From positions 992,001 through 1,056,000 of the forward strand of contig NZ_JACJUV010000001.1 of the NCBI RefSeq assembly GCF_014218805.1: a stretch of DNA of 64,000 bases. The letters are read 5' to 3'. The stretch comes from Teredinibacter franksiae. Its GTDB lineage: Bacteria; Pseudomonadota; Gammaproteobacteria; Pseudomonadales; Cellvibrionaceae. The translations under genes were made by a program, and so were the position numbers. Below, one piece after another: positions 18,229-27,862 of this stretch. The notes beneath the pieces were generated by a model. That model saw only the letters and a program-made list of their open reading frames with translations, had not been told where the DNA came from and searched no databases. Every line of letters starts with the position of its first letter. The first letter of the stretch is position 1.

Positions 18229-20454
18229 TTAAAGCGCTAAGCTGTTGATGTATTCTTCTACATTTACCCAGCCATCACCATCAATATCCTGCATGGCATC
18301 AGCTGCACTGTTAGGATTTAAACCGTTTTGCTGTTCCCAGCTATCGGGCATACCATCGCGATCGGTATCAGTGGGAGCGGTACCACCACGAATAATACCC
18401 ACCACATTCGGTAGGCCAAGACTCGTTTCGTCACTAATTGTTTTACCCGCTGTACCCCAGCTTTGCAGTTCATTCATTAAAAATTGGTCCACCGCATCGC
18501 GGCTTTTAGACGCACCGGCATTCGCAATCACATAGTCCAACGCCGCTTGAGCACCAAGTGTTGGCACTTCAGGGTAGTCGATAGGCGGGGAATCGTACCA
18601 AGTAACACTGCCATAACCACTTTGGTCCAACAAAAACGGGTTTAAGCTGCCGTTTTTGTCTGGGTCATACCAGTTATCCTTGGCGTACAAGTGGTACACA
18701 GCACTGCCACTTTTCATTACTGCACCGCTGGTTTCGGGGCCGGAGATAAACATATTACCCACTAAGGCACCATTGTAACGCGCACCGGAATCTGCCGCCG
18801 AATCACCCAGAATGTAACCTGCGACCCCCCAGTGATACACCACATTATTCACAAACTGTAAAACGCCGCGTGCCTTGGGGTTTCGCGTATGGTTATCGAT
18901 GTAAAGCGATCGTAATATTGAGGCACCACCCCCTTGCACAGTCATTAATCCGCCCGTGGAATGGGTTTGCAAACCTTGCGCAACAATGGAATTCTGGAAG
19001 GTGAAATTGGAAATGGTATAACCGCTATCCGGACTAACGTCGAGGGTGCCATCACGTCCCCAGCTTAACGAACAATGGTCGAAGATTATGTCGTTACCAC
19101 GAGCGATAGAAACAGCATCTTTATCATTGGTGCCAATTTTACCCATGCGGAAGCGGATGTAACGGACGATAGTGTTAGAGGCATTGGTAAACGCCGCACC
19201 ATTTCCATAAATGCTAATACCATCGCCTGGCGCGGTTTGACCGGCAATGGTTTGGTTGCGTAAAAACACCAAACGATCCGTAATTTTTATCACACCACCC
19301 ACATCAAACACCACTATTCGATTAGGCTGACTGATCGCTTCGCGAAGAGAGCCCGCACCATTATCGTTTAAGTTAGTAACGTGAACCACTTCTCCGCCAC
19401 GTCCACCGACGGCGAATCGACCAAAGCCCATTGCACCAGGGAACGCTAAGGTCGAACCGTCTGGAGTAACCGACGCCGCGCAGGATATAGGCGACACATT
19501 AAAACCCGTGACCGTTATAGCGTCGATATTGGGCAAGCCGCTAGAGGTATCGGCCACCAACGTTACGGTATTGGCCCCGGCTTGCAAATATGTACTAACT
19601 TCAACGGATTGCCACGCAGCCCAACCGCCGGTTGCAGGTAAATCAACGCTGTAACTTCCATCGGCGCCGCCATTTATAAACAAAGTGCCTGATCGTGATG
19701 CGCTACCGCCATTGGCGAATCGGATACTTATCGTTGCACTACCGTACACACTGGCATCCACTTGCCATTCTATTGATGCACCGTCTACGTTTTCCGTATT
19801 GGCATAACCGTTCCCCGTAAACCCTGCATGAGCAGATTCAACAGCCACAGACGTATTTAAGCAATACCCTGCGTCTTCTTCTTCAATCACAATAGTGTTT
19901 TGATTGGGTTCTGATGTTGGAGTCGGAGTCGGAGTCGGAGTCGGAGTCGGAGTCGGAGTCGGAGTCGGAGTCGGAGTCGGAGTCGGAGTCGGAGTCGGAG
20001 TCGGAGTAACTACTGGGGTTGGTGTAGACGTCGGGGTAGGTGTTGGCTCAAGGCTAGAATCGCACAAGGTACCCATTACAGTAGGAACTTCAGTTCCAGC
20101 GCCGGTACCCTGAAAACCAAATTCGGCCGTTTGCCCAGGCTGGATTGAGGAATTCCAATTTAAACCCGTCGCGGTATAAGGATTAGAACCTGAAAAATTC
20201 GCGTTCCACACACTAGAGACACGATTGTCACCACTGTATTGCCAATCCACTTCCCAGCTGTCAACGGCATTTTCGCTATTGTTCGTAATGCGGATACTTG
20301 CGACAAAACCAGAGCCCCATTGATTGCTAATAACGTATTCACAATTTGCCCAGATTTGTCCAGAACATAGCGCCCAGGAGAAAGCGAGTAAAACACGCGT
20401 TAAATTTCGAGTAAAAACCCGGTTAACACCACGATAACTGTAATGAAGGAGCAT
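18229..20454 (-). CDS. Secreted multidomain pectate lyase (CBM2, CBM35/6-like, PL1)
   Basis: The 741-residue protein shows in order: signal peptide (to about 37, WA-NCEY); a CBM2-type cellulose-binding module (about 38-131, with NSSIQPGQTAEFGFQ); a Thr-Pro linker encoded by a perfect hexamer repeat; a beta-sandwich module like CBM35/CBM6 (about 190-325); a PL1 pectate lyase domain (about 345-660, FPGAMGFGRFAVGGRGGE at its start, NHTRNPKARGVLQFVNNVVYHW with the RxPxxR catalytic element); and a C-terminal calcium-binding repeat (DTDRDGMPDSWEQQNGLNP). It would cleave polygalacturonate by beta-elimination outside the cell. The first module suggests anchoring to plant cell wall cellulose. It is a paralogue of the enzyme at 28917, with different N-terminal module and linker. 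Confidence 0.88.
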   Translation of the reverse strand: MLLHYSYRGVNRVFTRNLTRVLLAFSWALCSGQIWANCEYVISNQWGSGFVASIRITNNSENAVDSWEVDWQYSGDNRVSSVWNANFSGSNPYTATGLNWNSSIQPGQTAEFGFQGTGAGTEVPTVMGTLCDSSLEPTPTPTSTPTPVVTPTPTPTPTPTPTPTPTPTPTPTPTPTPTPTSEPNQNTIVIEEEDAGYCLNTSVAVESAHAGFTGNGYANTENVDGASIEWQVDASVYGSATISIRFANGGSASRSGTLFINGGADGSYSVDLPATGGWAAWQSVEVSTYLQAGANTVTLVADTSSGLPNIDAITVTGFNVSPISCAASVTPDGSTLAFPGAMGFGRFAVGGRGGEVVHVTNLNDNGAGSLREAISQPNRIVVFDVGGVIKITDRLVFLRNQTIAGQTAPGDGISIYGNGAAFTNASNTIVRYIRFRMGKIGTNDKDAVSIARGNDIIFDHCSLSWGRDGTLDVSPDSGYTISNFTFQNSIVAQGLQTHSTGGLMTVQGGGASILRSLYIDNHTRNPKARGVLQFVNNVVYHWGVAGYILGDSAADSGARYNGALVGNMFISGPETSGAVMKSGSAVYHLYAKDNWYDPDKNGSLNPFLLDQSGYGSVTWYDSPPIDYPEVPTLGAQAALDYVIANAGASKSRDAVDQFLMNELQSWGTAGKTISDETSLGLPNVVGIIRGGTAPTDTDRDGMPDSWEQQNGLNPNSAADAMQDIDGDGWVNVEEYINSLAL
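19919..20007. repeat. GGAGTC hexamer microsatellite (14 perfect units)
   Basis: Fourteen perfect GGAGTC units plus a partial one. On the minus strand they encode the Thr-Pro linker of the pectate lyase. Unit length is two codons, so slippage changes linker length without a frameshift. Confidence 0.95.
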
Positions 20455-21072
20455 TAGAAAACCTCTTATACATGATTAATTATTATTGGTTATAGTATTG
20501 ATTATAGGACTCTAAATTTGGAAAAACTACACGCTAGGCTTCTAGACCTCAACCCTCGAATGCTACAGGTAACAATGACTCTAAAACCTCTACCAGCAGA
20601 CATTTTTGCATATAAGCGGAGGCAATAACCAAGACAGATCAAGGGAACCTCAAAATTGGCGCCAAAAAAGGCCGATCCAAAAAACAAGCTTCCTGCGTCA
20701 CTCTAACGACAGGAAATAGCAAAGAATTACTCAGCGCTTACCGTTCAGCCTACACAATTAAAAACCCAAGTGTAATCGACAAAACTCTAGCACACGGGTG
20801 AAAAACAGACTTCAAATGCTTCCATAAAAAATGAAGTGTGAAGAGCGCTAAATTAGCATAAAGACTTACCAAAGCCTCGCACCCCCCAACCACAAACATT
20901 CTTATATTGTCGTGATTAAATCTAAGCAGGAACCACAACACTATACGTTTTTGGCGCAGAATTTTTATAGTAAGTGGCTATCAACAATGAAATTACTGGA
21001 AATCATTCATAAGAAAAACACCGTTACTTTACAAAAAACAGTCCGAGTCCATGCAATTCAATTTTCAAATTT
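20455..21072. other. Intergenic region upstream of pectate lyase
   Basis: These 618 AT-rich bases hold only short unconvincing frames. They would include the promoter of the pectate lyase (minus strand). I see no clear promoter, RNA or repeat. Confidence 0.5.
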
Positions 21073-21693
21073 TTATACTTGAATAAACCTATAGTACTCA
21101 CTGAAGCCAGTGAGTATATTCGTAGTGGCAATAGATGAAAGAATTAACCCCATCACTCGACTTATCACACTAGCACCACTACTGCCAATAAATCGGGTAA
21201 TAAAGCCAGAAAGCAACATCAACACATAAACAAGCGCTAATACAGATAGCATAATTAATGCTGTTTGTACTTGCTCTAAAATACTGAATATAGCATTTTC
21301 TGTTAACAGCACTGCAGCCAACATCGCCCCTGGCCCCGCAATTGAGGGTACAGCAAGTGGGAAAATGGCTGTTTCTTTATGAGATTTTTCTAAAAGCTTT
21401 ATCTCTTCTTCAGGTTTACTATCGCCAAATATCATATTCAGCGCGAACAGAAACAAAACAATTCCTCCAGATATTTGAAATGCAGGAAGAGGAATGGATA
21501 AAGCCTTTAGCAGCACCTCTCCAATGACGACAAAAAACAACAATACACATGCCGACACAAGCGTTGCAAGCAAGGCTATACGGCGCTGGGTTTTTGGGTC
21601 ATATTTACCTGTTACAGCTATGAACACCGGCACTGTACCAACCGGGTCTATAACGGCAAAAAATGTTATGAAAACAGCTAAATAGTCTATCAC
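21073..21693 (-). CDS. MarC-family integral membrane protein
   Basis: The 206-residue protein has six predicted membrane segments and the family's opening FFAVIDPVGTVPVFIAVT and central PLAVPSIAGPGAM motif, both diagnostic of MarC/YchE/YhgN proteins. The family's function is not settled; a link to multiple antibiotic resistance has been withdrawn for MarC itself, and transport or amino acid export has been proposed for relatives. The gene stands alone, with about 120 bases to the next gene. Length is normal for the family (about 200-220). Confidence 0.85.
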   Translation of the reverse strand: MIDYLAVFITFFAVIDPVGTVPVFIAVTGKYDPKTQRRIALLATLVSACVLLFFVVIGEVLLKALSIPLPAFQISGGIVLFLFALNMIFGDSKPEEEIKLLEKSHKETAIFPLAVPSIAGPGAMLAAVLLTENAIFSILEQVQTALIMLSVLALVYVLMLLSGFITRFIGSSGASVISRVMGLILSSIATTNILTGFSEYYRFIQV

Positions 21694-21812
21694 TTAGTTT
21701 CTATTCCGAAATTAGGTAGAGGGAGCAGCCTTCATTGGATTTCGATCTCCTCGAACACCCACTTGAAAGCGCCGTGCCGTAAGGATTACAACGCTAAGCC
21801 CATAATTAAGGC

Positions 21813-22676
21813 TCAATCTGTCATTTTCTCATAGGACACAAATGCGAATTCTGTACTGTCTGGCGACCAAGAAGGAACATTAATAGTGCCTTGCCCGCCA
21901 TAAAAGACCCCAGTTAGATCTCTCAATTTATGAGATTCGATATGAAGTAACATCAGCTTTACCTCTTGCCCAAAGGGATGATCTTGCCCCATATCATTTA
22001 GATAGCGTAGAAATACAAGATACTTTCCATCTGGGGATGGGTGCGGGAACCAGTCTGAATGAGGTGAATGTAAAAGCTGCGTTTGCTCCTTCCCGTTTTC
22101 AAGCATTCGCCAAATTTGCATTTTTTCGGCTCTATATGAATTGTAATAAATATACTTTCCGCAAGGGGAATAGTCTGGCCCATCGTCCAAGCCGTCAGTA
22201 AAAGTTAATTGGGTTTCATTACCCCCATCAACATCAACGCTATAAATATTATAGTGCCGACTGTGCTTTCTTCCCGCAACGTAAACCAACCTCTTATTAT
22301 CGGGAGACCAACCATGCCAATAGGAAGGCCCGAGCGTTGTAATGCGCCTGGGTTCACCACCGCCAATAGGCATTATGTAAATGATTGAATCGCCATTATC
22401 ATTTTCTGAATGATGGCTTATGGCTATTTCATCGCCACCTGGTGAAATGCCGTGGTCATTGTTATTTTTGTTTGCGTTGCCAGAAAATAGAGCTTCAGGC
22501 TGGCCACCAGCAACGGGGATCTTGTGCAGCAACCCATCTTGATTAAAAACTAAAAACTTTCCATCGCGACTCCAATTTGGCGCTTCAAACAAACATGTAC
22601 GGCTATACACCTCTTGGCGTACACCCGTTTCAATGTTGATGATTTCGAGTCTGCTAACAATAGGGAAGTCGGGCAT
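21813..22676 (-). CDS. TolB-like WD40/PD40 beta-propeller protein
   Basis: The 287-residue protein consists of PD40-type blades: repeated W-S-x-D-G-K-F/Y-L-V-F and SPDGKYLVF elements about every 45 residues (NWSRDGKFLVF, HGWSPDNKRLVY, DYSPCGKYIYY, HPSPDGKYLVF, SWSPDSTEFAF). Six blades are likely. There is no signal peptide, so unlike TolB it appears cytoplasmic. Such proteins are often annotated as components of the Tol biopolymer system, or relate to oligogalacturonate lyase-like propellers; with pectate lyases nearby the second idea is tempting, but no catalytic signature was recognised. It sits 82 bases from the IS1380 element, which may separate it from its original promoter. Confidence 0.65.
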   Translation of the reverse strand: MPDFPIVSRLEIINIETGVRQEVYSRTCLFEAPNWSRDGKFLVFNQDGLLHKIPVAGGQPEALFSGNANKNNNDHGISPGGDEIAISHHSENDNGDSIIYIMPIGGGEPRRITTLGPSYWHGWSPDNKRLVYVAGRKHSRHYNIYSVDVDGGNETQLTFTDGLDDGPDYSPCGKYIYYNSYRAEKMQIWRMLENGKEQTQLLHSPHSDWFPHPSPDGKYLVFLRYLNDMGQDHPFGQEVKLMLLHIESHKLRDLTGVFYGGQGTINVPSWSPDSTEFAFVSYEKMTD

Positions 22677-22754
22677 GAATGTACTCTACGTTGAAAACAA
22701 TATTCGGCGCACATCAAATACTGAACCTTACTGACTGCTTTGATATGGGTCGCG

Positions 22755-22758
22755 TTAA
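22755..22758. repeat. Target-site duplication of the IS1380 element, left
   Basis: TTAA directly before the left terminal repeat, matched by TTAA at 24354-24357. Confidence 0.8.
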
Positions 22759-22894
22759 CCCTGTGAATGCATAAACAGTAAGAAAACCCACGCCCAACAC
22801 CTATAAATGGAGCTTGAAAGGCTGGTTTCGTGATGTATTCTGGATTTCACTCTGGGTGAGTTCCAGAGCACATAAAATCCATAAATAAATAAAA

Positions 22895-22959
22895 AAACGG
22901 CTCAAGTTTTTGTTACTATTTTTTCACCACAAAAAAAAGAATAAAAACAAGAGCCGTTT
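22895..22959 (+). promoter_or_regulatory. Hairpin upstream of the IS1380 transposase start
   Basis: AAACGGCTC / GAGCCGTTT pair perfectly; after a 2x2 mismatch a further G-T5 / A5-C stretch pairs. The right arm ends 4 bases before the transposase ATG, so the structure could mask the ribosome binding region, as seen in other insertion sequences that avoid expression by read-through. Confidence 0.6.
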
Positions 22960-22963
22960 CGAT

Positions 22964-24331
22964 ATGAAGTATAGCAAGACCGAGATTAACAGTAAAACCC
23001 ACGCCGTCCCTGACGTCCGTTTTGACGACCAGAAACTCACGTCGTTTGGGGGTTTGGTCATATTTCAGTTGATGCTAAAATCGCTTAACTTAAAACATCG
23101 TTTAAGGCAATGCTTAGAGCGCGGCCAACCGAATCAGACATACGGGCAAGCGACATTAGTTATACTCCTTATTGTCCATATCACCCTAGGTTATCGTAAG
23201 TTAAGTGATATAAAGTTCTACCAGCATGATCCTATAGTAAAACACCTGCATGGGCTCAACAGTCTGCCTAATGACTCAACGCTTAGCCGTCGACTGAACG
23301 CCGTTACAGGTCAGCATATTGAAAAAGTCTCACTTTTATCTCAGCAATTGGTCGTGGATCGCTGCGTCGAAGAAAAATTCTCTCGCATTACCCTGGACTT
23401 TGATGGATCTGTAATATCAAGTAAACGCTACGCAGAAGGCACCGCCGTTGGGTACAACAAAAAACACAGGGGTGAGCGAAGCTACTATCCTTTGTTCTGT
23501 ACAATCGCACAAACAGGACAAGTCTTTGACGTATTACACCGCTCTGGAAATGTTCATGATTCAAATGGCGCCCATAAATTCATTCTCGCCAATATCCGTA
23601 GAATAAGGCATTTTATGCCCAAAATTGCGATTGAAGTAAGAATGGATAGCGCCTTCTTTAGCGATGAAATCATTAGCTTACTGAGTCAGCAGAAAGTCGA
23701 ATTCACCATCAGCGTACCCTTTGAGCGGCACCTAAAGCTTAAAAACATTTTGGAGAAAGAAGAGGGTTGGTCCAAAATAGACAGTACGTATAGCACGACG
23801 GAAATTGACTGGAAACCCAAATCCTGGTCTAAGTCATTTCGCATGATTGGCGTTCAAAGAAAAGTCTTTATTCAACACAAAGGTGTTGTTCAGCTCGATC
23901 TATTTATACCCTATAAAACTGGGGTTGATTATACCGTCATTGTCACTAACTCCACGAGAAGTGCTAAAAAGGTGATGGAATGTCATCAAGGGCGCGGTTC
24001 TCAGGAAGGTTTGTTTGCGGAATTAAAGTCGCAGGCTCAAATGGACTACATTCCCGTTAAAACAAAATTCGGAAATAATATGTATTTGCTTTGTGCCGTC
24101 ATGGCACATAACCTGAATCGTGAGCTGCAAATGAAAACCCATGATAAATCGCGTAAGGCGAACGCAAAACGCGCGGCTTTCTGGGTATTCGAATCTTTGA
24201 GTCGAGTAAGAAATACCCTTTTTATTCACGCGGGAAGATTGATTCGTCCAAATGGCCAGTTAGTGCTTAGCATGAACTCAAATGACACACTAAAAAATGA
24301 TATGGACAAGTATTTCGCGTGCCTAAGTTAG
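22964..24331 (+). CDS. IS1380-family transposase
   Basis: The start at 22964 (MKYSKTEINSK) is chosen; an upstream alternative start at 22910 lies inside the hairpin and adds a lysine-rich tail. The protein of about 455 residues has the DDE-type RNase H fold of the family: ITLDFDGSVIS carries the first acidic residue, EVRMDSAFFSDE the second, and GRGSQEGLFAELKSQ the catalytic Glu region. The C-terminus follows LCAVMAHNLNRELQM. It would catalyse cut-and-paste transposition at the terminal repeats. Reading frame and motifs are intact. Confidence 0.88.
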   Translation: MKYSKTEINSKTHAVPDVRFDDQKLTSFGGLVIFQLMLKSLNLKHRLRQCLERGQPNQTYGQATLVILLIVHITLGYRKLSDIKFYQHDPIVKHLHGLNSLPNDSTLSRRLNAVTGQHIEKVSLLSQQLVVDRCVEEKFSRITLDFDGSVISSKRYAEGTAVGYNKKHRGERSYYPLFCTIAQTGQVFDVLHRSGNVHDSNGAHKFILANIRRIRHFMPKIAIEVRMDSAFFSDEIISLLSQQKVEFTISVPFERHLKLKNILEKEEGWSKIDSTYSTTEIDWKPKSWSKSFRMIGVQRKVFIQHKGVVQLDLFIPYKTGVDYTVIVTNSTRSAKKVMECHQGRGSQEGLFAELKSQAQMDYIPVKTKFGNNMYLLCAVMAHNLNRELQMKTHDKSRKANAKRAAFWVFESLSRVRNTLFIHAGRLIRPNGQLVLSMNSNDTLKNDMDKYFACLS

Positions 24332-24353
24332 TCAGATTTATGCATAATTAGGG

Positions 24354-24357
24354 TTAA
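24354..24357. repeat. Target-site duplication of the IS1380 element, right
   Basis: TTAA directly after the right terminal repeat. Confidence 0.8.
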
Positions 24358-24600
24358 ATATCGGGCGCCCCGTGGTTGTATCCAACTTTTAAGGTAAACG
24401 CCCAAATATTAATGTAGGCTAGAGTATATAACACAACCAATGAAGTGAGGAAAAAACCTTCCCGAGGCAGCCTCTCCTACGCGAGGCGGTTTACCTCTTT
24501 TTCTTGCGCTCCATAACTTGGTGAAAAAGCAGCCCACCCTTTACGCCATGTTTTACGCTCAAAACACATAAACAACACCTAGTTCCCGAAAAGAAATAAG

Positions 24601-25869
24601 CTAGCCACCTGCAGGCTGGTAACTTTGGAACTCGCGAATGAACGCATCTCTCTTCAAGCCAGCTAAGCGACTTAGATCGAATTCCATTCGCAACAAAATA
24701 TTCTGAAAATCTTTATCTTCAACGCCTTTATGGGCGTTAATGATTTCTTTTGCTAGACCTTCCAAATCTGCCGTGACAACAACACCATTATCAGCATCGG
24801 ACATTATGGTGCTTATACTGGCCTGCAACGGTCCTATAATAGCGGCATATTTTGATAATGATTTTATATCCATCCTAGCAAACTGGGAGAACACATACAT
24901 ATAGCTCACATATTCTTTCCCTGCTTTTGAGTTTGTAAGGAATTCATCCCTAAACGAATGAATGGAGCGAAAATCAATTGGTGCCGCCAAACTAAATCCA
25001 AGCGCTTGACTTAAGGCCGGTAATTGAGCAGCCGTACACCCACCACCGCCGCCACCCCCATCACCAATTTGACACATGTGCCCTCCTATTGGGTCAGACA
25101 CACAACTGCCATTTCCGCCCGGAGGACACAACACCACATTACCACAGCTACCCGTGCCAGGATTATCATCGGCACGAAGAGCGCTGTACAATGCAGCACC
25201 GTACAAACCTACTGTTTTCGAGCCTTTGCTACGCGATTGGTCCATTAGTAATACTTTCATTAACTCTTTATTAGGCGATTTACTAAACGCTAAAGTTTTA
25301 AACAGCTCTGAGCTAAATTCAAAAATTCCGGATTCTTTTGGCAATGAGGAGCCCTTAATAGCGGCAAAATGCAACATACGGATTTCGTCCATATTTAAGA
25401 GCCCATCAAGCTTACGCGACAATGACAACACCTCCCGAAATGTATTATCCGATTGCCTTTCATAATAGAAGTGCTTAATGCCATCCCTACCGGCCCCAAC
25501 AATACTAAAAGCATGCGTATTTAATTTCGAAATATCTACTTCAACACCGCTTGATTTTGTTGTGTAGATATATGCGAATAGCGTTTTATTGTCGCTAGCG
25601 GCCTCTTTTTGTGGTGGCAGCAATATTGTTGATATCTGATCCATTACCTGCATCGACAGTGAGTCAACGACTACATAGCTCAACTTACGTAATCCAGTAA
25701 CCTCTAGAAATCGTTCATCATGTCCAGAAACCTTTGGTACGCTCTTAGTCTCAATTTTTTGATTAAAAATGCTGATGCTTGCCGGCCCCGACTCATCGCA
25801 AGCAGTACTCAACCCAACAATAGATAAATAAAATATCGCAAATACGAATTTCCGGCGTACACTTTCCAT
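24601..25869 (-). CDS. Lipoprotein of unknown function
   Basis: The 422-residue protein has a lipoprotein signal (FYLSIVGLSTAC, Cys at about 24). I do not recognise the family. The N-terminal half is mixed alpha/beta. A middle low-complexity stretch (about 240-285) is rich in Gly and Cys (CGNVVLCPPGGNGSCV, then a run of eight Gly), and the C-terminal 140 residues look helical. It is alone in its transcription unit, between the IS1380 element and a region of dead mobile elements, so it may be part of an acquired block. A surface or periplasmic location follows from the signal. Confidence 0.6.
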   Translation of the reverse strand: MESVRRKFVFAIFYLSIVGLSTACDESGPASISIFNQKIETKSVPKVSGHDERFLEVTGLRKLSYVVVDSLSMQVMDQISTILLPPQKEAASDNKTLFAYIYTTKSSGVEVDISKLNTHAFSIVGAGRDGIKHFYYERQSDNTFREVLSLSRKLDGLLNMDEIRMLHFAAIKGSSLPKESGIFEFSSELFKTLAFSKSPNKELMKVLLMDQSRSKGSKTVGLYGAALYSALRADDNPGTGSCGNVVLCPPGGNGSCVSDPIGGHMCQIGDGGGGGGGCTAAQLPALSQALGFSLAAPIDFRSIHSFRDEFLTNSKAGKEYVSYMYVFSQFARMDIKSLSKYAAIIGPLQASISTIMSDADNGVVVTADLEGLAKEIINAHKGVEDKDFQNILLRMEFDLSRLAGLKRDAFIREFQSYQPAGG

Positions 25870-26199
25870 TTTATAGCCTCAAAAATTGTCCATACCATTA
25901 TAGATAGAATCATAGATACTCAAGAAATACAGAATAGCCCTTGACTCACGAACACCTTCCGCATAATTATTAGTCGCAGTTTTTCCGCACGGCGGAATGC
26001 ATAAAACAAGCGGCACAGCAAAGATTTTGTGCTGCAAATCATTATGGAGCGACAAGCTAAAACACACCATAACCACGCCATTTATTTACACCGTTAGTGG
26101 AAACAGATGCAAACTAACGAAACAATGGGCAGTCGCCTATCTTAAGGCTAGCAACCACAATAGAATGTGTATTTTACCACCACCTACGAAATGCTTGTT

Positions 26200-26720
26200 T
26201 ATCGCAAGCAAGCCATGGATACCCCCCCAACTATTACTACTCAATGTCGATTGCTTGCTGTGCCCTGCAGTCGTGCCCCCCCCTCGTAGCGCAGGCCCTG
26301 GACTTCTCTGTGGTTTTGCCCGCCCTTACAGACCAACACTATAAGTAACGACGCCAATGGGTAGCAGATCGTATTTTTCTTTTAGGGAGAAGTGCTCTCT
26401 GTTGATAGAGGCACCTAAGCAGCGACAAGCAATCACCACCATGTGGTGTAACACATCAACATGGATGGAGCACACAGCATGACTGGAGCGCAGAGTTTAG
26501 GGCCACAGCCTTAACCAGAACCTTGCAAGTTGAGCTGGCGGATGAATGGTCACCTTTAAAGAAAACGGCTCCACTGGAGCCTTAGTGGACCAATATTGGG
26601 CACTAAAGATAATGTGCAAAAATGCCCGTAGGACATGCACAAAAAAACTACTTTGTAGCAAAGGGAACGAACTGAAAGGAATGAAAACTAGCACGCCAAG
26701 CTTAAGGCTCACCCACCGTG
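26200..26720 (+). pseudogene. Heavily decayed Y1 (RAYT-type) transposase relic, copy 1
   Basis: Scattered nucleotide similarity to the better copies at 27863 and 33062: a Cys/Arg-rich 5' part near 26250-26330 (LLCGF), then CAATCACCACCATGTGGTG near 26426, matching the HHHLV metal-binding stretch. No frame survives. Boundaries are approximate. Confidence 0.4.
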
Positions 26721-27049
26721 ACCCACTGGATTAATTCGCTAGAATTCATCAGAGCGAACTGCCTTTTAATCAGCCTCCCAGATGGATCGAAGAGTAAAAG
26801 CTCGGCAGGGCTGGCTCGGTGGTCAGCGATAAGCTGGTCTCCCTCTGGGGTGCTAATTTTGGCGATGAGAAAGAAAACTTGATCACTAAGCTGATCACGA
26901 GCCTTATTCATTTGCTCAGTCTGGCTTATGCTAACGCCAAGATTTGGATCATAGATAAACACCAGAGTCGGCAAGCCGGTGCCTATTTGCTCGTGGGTCA
27001 TCTTAAAACCTTTAGGTATCGACATTACTGCAATCCCTAGAAGTATCAA
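26702..27049 (-). CDS. Hypothetical membrane-anchored thioredoxin-like fragment
   Basis: The frame gives 115 residues from a TTG at 27049 but is open back to about 27137 without an ATG, so the N-terminus is uncertain or lost. A hydrophobic segment (VSIGVIIFVLILLGIAVM) is followed by TGLPTLVFIYDPNLG and a region like a thioredoxin fold, but the usual CxxC is absent (DPNLGVS takes its place). It may be a truncated envelope protein. Upstream lies a group II intron remnant, so rearrangement is likely. Function unknown. Confidence 0.4.
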   Translation of the reverse strand: MILLGIAVMSIPKGFKMTHEQIGTGLPTLVFIYDPNLGVSISQTEQMNKARDQLSDQVFFLIAKISTPEGDQLIADHRASPAELLLFDPSGRLIKRQFALMNSSELIQWVTVGEP

Positions 27050-27151
27050 TACAAATATGATGACACCAATAGAAACCCAAGGAATTCGGCGAGTGGTGTT
27101 AAAATTATGTTTCCCGTTGATAACAAAATCCTCTCTTATTTATTGAAGCTA

Positions 27152-27250
27152 GTCACGGCAGGAACTTCATACACACAAACCCCCTCATACAGATCCGGAC
27201 GTGCGGTTTTCCCGCATCCGGCTCCTCTGTTGTACTCGCTCTCGCAGTGC
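27152..27250 (-). mobile_element. Orphan 3' end of a group II intron (domains V-VI)
   Basis: On the minus strand GAGCCGGATGCGG-GAAAA-CCGCACGTCCGGATC is a group II domain V hairpin closely matching those of the introns at 42159 and 46957, followed by a short domain VI and a CCGTGAC end. No reverse transcriptase gene is attached, so this is a remnant. Confidence 0.7.
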
Positions 27251-27331
27251 ACAACATCCTTCAACTACCGCTATACCTTCATTTGTCTTGTCCCAGCGTT
27301 TTGTCAGGTGCTGCTATTTTGGGCTAGCACT

Positions 27332-27690
27332 CTACGATACTAATTTACGCTGACAATTTGGTAACATTTCAGCTATAAATAGACCACTCACACCCTCAAT
27401 TGAATACGAAATGGAAACATCCCGCGTCCCATTACTAATTGAATATTCGGCAACCTCAAAATACGATAAAACCCTTAACCAATATGACATCCTCGGTGTT
27501 TTTCGGTGACGTTGCGCTGGCGTCACAAAGCGGAGTTTGCTATGCCGGTGTTCATTGTTATACCAGCGACTGAAATTCTGCACCCAGTCGCGTGCATCCG
27601 ATAAACTGGAAAAACCCGAGGAAGGCCATTCCGGTCGATATTTTAAGGTCCGAAACAGCGACTAAGAGAACGGATTGTCGTTGCTCACTC
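27332..27690 (-). pseudogene. IS3-family transposase fragment
   Basis: The minus strand encodes the C-terminal part of an OrfB integrase domain: SNDNPFS, stop, SLFRTLKYRPEWPSSGFSS, then WVQNFSRWYNNEHRHSKLRFVTP. The catalytic core upstream is missing and an in-frame stop is present, so this is a dead fragment. Confidence 0.75.
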
Positions 27691-27862
27691 TGGGGAAGAC
27701 TATAAGACGATAATACGCCGAGCTCTTCCATCCTTGCTTTTATCGTTTGGGCTTATATCGTTTGGAGTTTCATCAACACTTGTGGGTACTCACACTAACA
27801 TTTGAATCCGGGTAAAAACCACTGAGCACTACAACAGCATAAAGAACCTCAAGGAATGAACC

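Larger units (their letters stand above)
22759..24353 (+). mobile_element. Complete IS1380-family insertion sequence
   Basis: The element is 1595 bp. Its ends are imperfect inverted repeats: the left end begins CCCTGTGAATGCATAAACAG, and the right end read inward begins CCCTAATTATGCATAAATCT; CCCT and ATGCATAAA are shared. It is flanked by the 4-bp direct repeat TTAA, in line with the 4-bp duplications of this family. It carries one intact transposase gene, so it may be active. A hairpin lies just ahead of the transposase start. Confidence 0.85.

Noticed and set aside
19919..20007. CRISPR-like or regulatory repeat
   Set aside because: It is a coding hexamer microsatellite (Thr-Pro linker), without spacers.
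24440..24540. Terminator near the right end of the IS1380 element
   Set aside because: GAGGC/GCCTC segments allow several imperfect pairings, none convincing.
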